Source of the DNA: Planctomycetaceae bacterium
GTDB lineage: Bacteria > Planctomycetota > Planctomycetia > Pirellulales > Pirellulaceae
DNA length: 5,110 nucleotides
Reading direction: 5' to 3'
Assembly: GCA_007695205.1 (NCBI GenBank)
Contig: REEF01000477.1
Location: 1-5,110, forward strand
The notes beneath the pieces were generated by a model. It did not search any database. It had not been told where the DNA came from and worked only from the letters and a program-made list of their open reading frames with translations. Below are positions 4,535-5,110 of this stretch, piece by piece; the stretch's first letter is position 1; each line of letters begins with the position of its first letter. A program made the translations under genes and the position numbers.

Positions 4535-5110
4535 TTACGATGGGACCATCTTGACGGCGGGCGGTCTAACTCGCCATCCTGTCTGCTTGCGTGCAATGCT
4601 GGCAGACAGGTCATGCACGCGGTCTTCGGCTCGCCGGTCTGTCATGGACGGGGCGAGTGCCTGTTGGAGCGTGTGCAGCTTCTGCCGCAGTTCTCGGGCA
4701 TCTTCGCTCAGCGCTGGGTGTTCCGGATACCGTTCGTCAAGTTTGTCCAGGATTTCTTGGACGACGTCCAACAAATGCTTCACTTCTGCGATCGCCTCCG
4801 GTTGCTTGGATGCAAGCAGTGCAATCGCCAGATTGAACTTGGTTCTGGCGGTTTCCATCTCGTAAACGGGCACATCTGGGTTTTTCATCAGCAACTGCTC
4901 AAAGGCATTCTTGGCGTCGCGGTACATTTCGATGGCCTGTCCTAAATGGTGACGCTTTAAGGCCACATCCCCCCAAGTCCTCAGCGCCGTGGCATGGTGG
5001 AACTGGGCTTCCAGATAGTCGAAGTGGATCAGACTCTCCGGCTGGCTCTCCCGTAACTCCATCAGGACCTCGAAACGCGAAACTGCAGAACCAAGATGCG
5101 TTTGCGCAGG
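4535..5110 (-). CDS. TPR protein, C-terminal part (possibly Ser/Thr kinase tail)
   Basis: The frame is open to the right edge. The codons before the first visible ATG (5062) read as coding sequence continuous with the rest (…HLGSAVSRFEVLMELRESQPES…), so the true start is outside the window. The visible 191 residues carry TPR-like helices: YLEAQFHHATALRTWGDVALKRHHLGQAIEMYRDAKNAFEQLL, then the linker KNPDVPVYEME, ARTKFNLAIALLASKQPEAIAEVKHLL, and a linker RYPEHP. The last 50 residues or so are charged and probably flexible. The pattern 'NPDVPxYxxExARTxFNLAIAL' is, from memory, typical of the C-terminal TPR tails of planctomycete Ser/Thr protein kinases and related scaffold proteins. No kinase motif can be seen, so that identity is an inference. 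A 14-bp inverted repeat follows the stop codon. Confidence 0.8.
   Translation of the reverse strand, partial: PAQTHLGSAVSRFEVLMELRESQPESLIHFDYLEAQFHHATALRTWGDVALKRHHLGQAIEMYRDAKNAFEQLLMKNPDVPVYEMETARTKFNLAIALLASKQPEAIAEVKHLLDVVQEILDKLDERYPEHPALSEDARELRQKLHTLQQALAPSMTDRRAEDRVHDLSASIARKQTGWRVRPPAVKMVPS

Overview
The window looks like part of a planctomycete chromosome, probably from the Pirellulales. The reasons are a secreted Gly/Trp-rich protein of a type I associate with planctomycetes, a planctomycete-style outer-membrane beta-barrel protein, two tetratricopeptide-repeat (TPR) proteins, fairly high GC, and genes spaced by long repeat-bearing intergenic regions. This is recognition from memory, not a database search. 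No phage, transposase, CRISPR, toxin or RNA gene is visible.

Left end, plus strand (2-557): the C-terminal end of a RecB/Cas4-like PD-(D/E)XK nuclease with a CxxC...C iron-sulfur cluster motif stops at 250 and is followed at once by a hairpin. Next comes a 56-residue two-helix membrane protein that starts at TTG (320) behind a near-perfect Shine-Dalgarno. A strong intrinsic terminator (505-557) closes the plus-strand block.

Middle, minus strand (722-4012): reading leftward, there is a 449-aa beta-barrel outer-membrane protein (4012-2663), a 255-aa exported protein (2187-1420) and a small 191-aa TPR protein (1297-722). The last two each carry the same 41-bp two-block motif upstream, a good candidate for a shared promoter or operator. 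The beta-barrel gene lacks that motif. It is instead bracketed by two same-orientation copies of a repeat element (2575-2659 with two internal units, 4181-4331 with four), and it has a run of ten G just upstream of its start codon.

Right end, minus strand (4535-5110): the C-terminal part of a second TPR protein runs off the window. Its sequence style suggests the TPR tail of a planctomycete Ser/Thr kinase, but no kinase domain is in view.

The genes do not form an obvious pathway. At least three proteins are membrane-bound or exported, and two are TPR scaffolds. I see no convincing undescribed multi-gene system. The best leads are the shared 41-bp motif, the repeat elements flanking the outer-membrane gene, and the homopolymer in that gene's ribosome-binding region.
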